Positions 63,709 to 64,000 of a DNA stretch of 64,000 nt are shown here, in pieces. The DNA is taken from positions 1,302,001-1,366,000 of the forward strand of contig NZ_CP059556.1 in assembly GCF_024734405.1 (NCBI RefSeq). The letters are read 5' to 3'. Under the pieces are notes generated by a model. The model ran no database searches. It was not told the DNA's origin and saw only the letters and a program-made list of their open reading frames with translations. Source of the DNA: Saccharopolyspora gregorii. GTDB lineage: Bacteria > Actinomycetota > Actinomycetes > Mycobacteriales > Pseudonocardiaceae. Both the position numbers and the translations under genes were made by a program. Position 1 is the stretch's first letter. Each line of letters starts with the position of its first letter.

Positions 63709-64000
63709 ATGCACGAGTCGGAGTTCATGGATCGGGTCGACGATCTGCTCGGCAACCTGCTGAATCGGCTTGTGCCGAGGTCGGTGTCGTTCTTGACCGG
63801 TGCGGCACGGGCGGGCGAGCACGGACTGGTCTTGGACGAACTGACGGCAGAGATCCGTGGTCGGCACATCCCGCTGTCCCCCGAAGAGGCCGCTGAGCTG
63901 CGGGAACTGCTGTACTACTTCGAGCTCCCGGTGGACGCGCTGGACTCGATCAACGATCGGGACGCCGTCCTGGCCTCGTTGAACGTGGTGCGCGCGAAGT
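63709..64000 (+). CDS. probable immunity protein to the EndoU toxin (3' end outside the window)
   Basis: An open frame from ATG 63709 (MHESEFMDRVDDLLGNLLNR, then LVPRSVSFLTGAARAGEHG, LVLDELTAEI, LSPEEAAELRELLYYFE). It is acidic, helical and soluble, in the usual place and orientation of an immunity gene to a polymorphic toxin. The family is not recognised, and 3' sequence is missing. Confidence 0.6.
   Translation, partial: MHESEFMDRVDDLLGNLLNRLVPRSVSFLTGAARAGEHGLVLDELTAEIRGRHIPLSPEEAAELRELLYYFELPVDALDSINDRDAVLASLNVVRAK

Overview
The window is very GC-rich, rich in GTG and TTG starts, densely packed with overlapping stop/start codons, and carries many actinobacterial families: WXG100/PE-like/PPE-like/EspG type VII secretion genes, XRE-DUF5753 plus DUF397, ANTAR, SepIVA, DUF3558 and a DUF574-type methyltransferase. 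It reads as a chromosomal segment of a filamentous or coryneform actinomycete, most likely Pseudonocardiales (Saccharopolyspora-like). The genus is an inference from gene content, not a database result.

Backbone. The left end (1-13.4 kb) and right end (52.9-62.6 kb) follow an order I know from mycobacteria and relatives: recG, pyc, rsmD, coaD, then sepIVA, a DUF177 gene, rpmF, rnc, mutM, and further on acyP, smc, ftsY. In Mycobacterium mutM, acyP, smc and ftsY lie close together. Here about 39.5 kb separate mutM from acyP, and three or more extra genes separate smc from ftsY.

Accessory region, left to right. (i) 13.3-16.8 kb: a compact two-gene cassette (a small HEPN-like protein and a 919-residue double-ATPase with a KGGVGR-type ParA domain). 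It lies exactly between two 100-bp direct repeats of the mutM 3' end and is visibly less GC-rich; it looks like a mobile, probably defensive, cargo unit and is the best candidate here for an undescribed system. (ii) 16.9-27.6 kb: a GAF-ANTAR regulator, a GH27 alpha-galactosidase coupled to a PMT/ArnT-like membrane glycosyltransferase, a divergent GT2-GtrA plus second PMT-like glycosyltransferase, and an OmpR-type two-component system. (iii) 27.7-38.0 kb: asnB, then the full kdpFABC potassium pump with kdpDE, containing a large palindrome between kdpB and kdpC. (iv) 37.9-39.9 kb: an XRE-DUF5753 regulator with two DUF397 partners, one with a triplicated motif. (v) 40.1-48.3 kb: a type VII secretion substrate cluster (SseB-like, WXG-like, two paralogous immunity-like proteins, a DUF3558 relic, PE-like, DUF3558 lipoprotein, PPE-like, EspG) without membrane-core genes. 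(vi) 48.5-52.6 kb: a sugar transporter with a kinase, an HTH-membrane-NBR1/Ig protein and a Pro/Thr-rich anchored protein.

Right end. acyP and smc are followed by an intradiol-dioxygenase-like lipoprotein, an anmK/solute-symporter pair that would recycle anhydro-MurNAc, ftsY, and an EndoU-type toxin with the start of a probable immunity gene running off the window. No tRNA, rRNA, CRISPR array, integrase or transposase was recognised.
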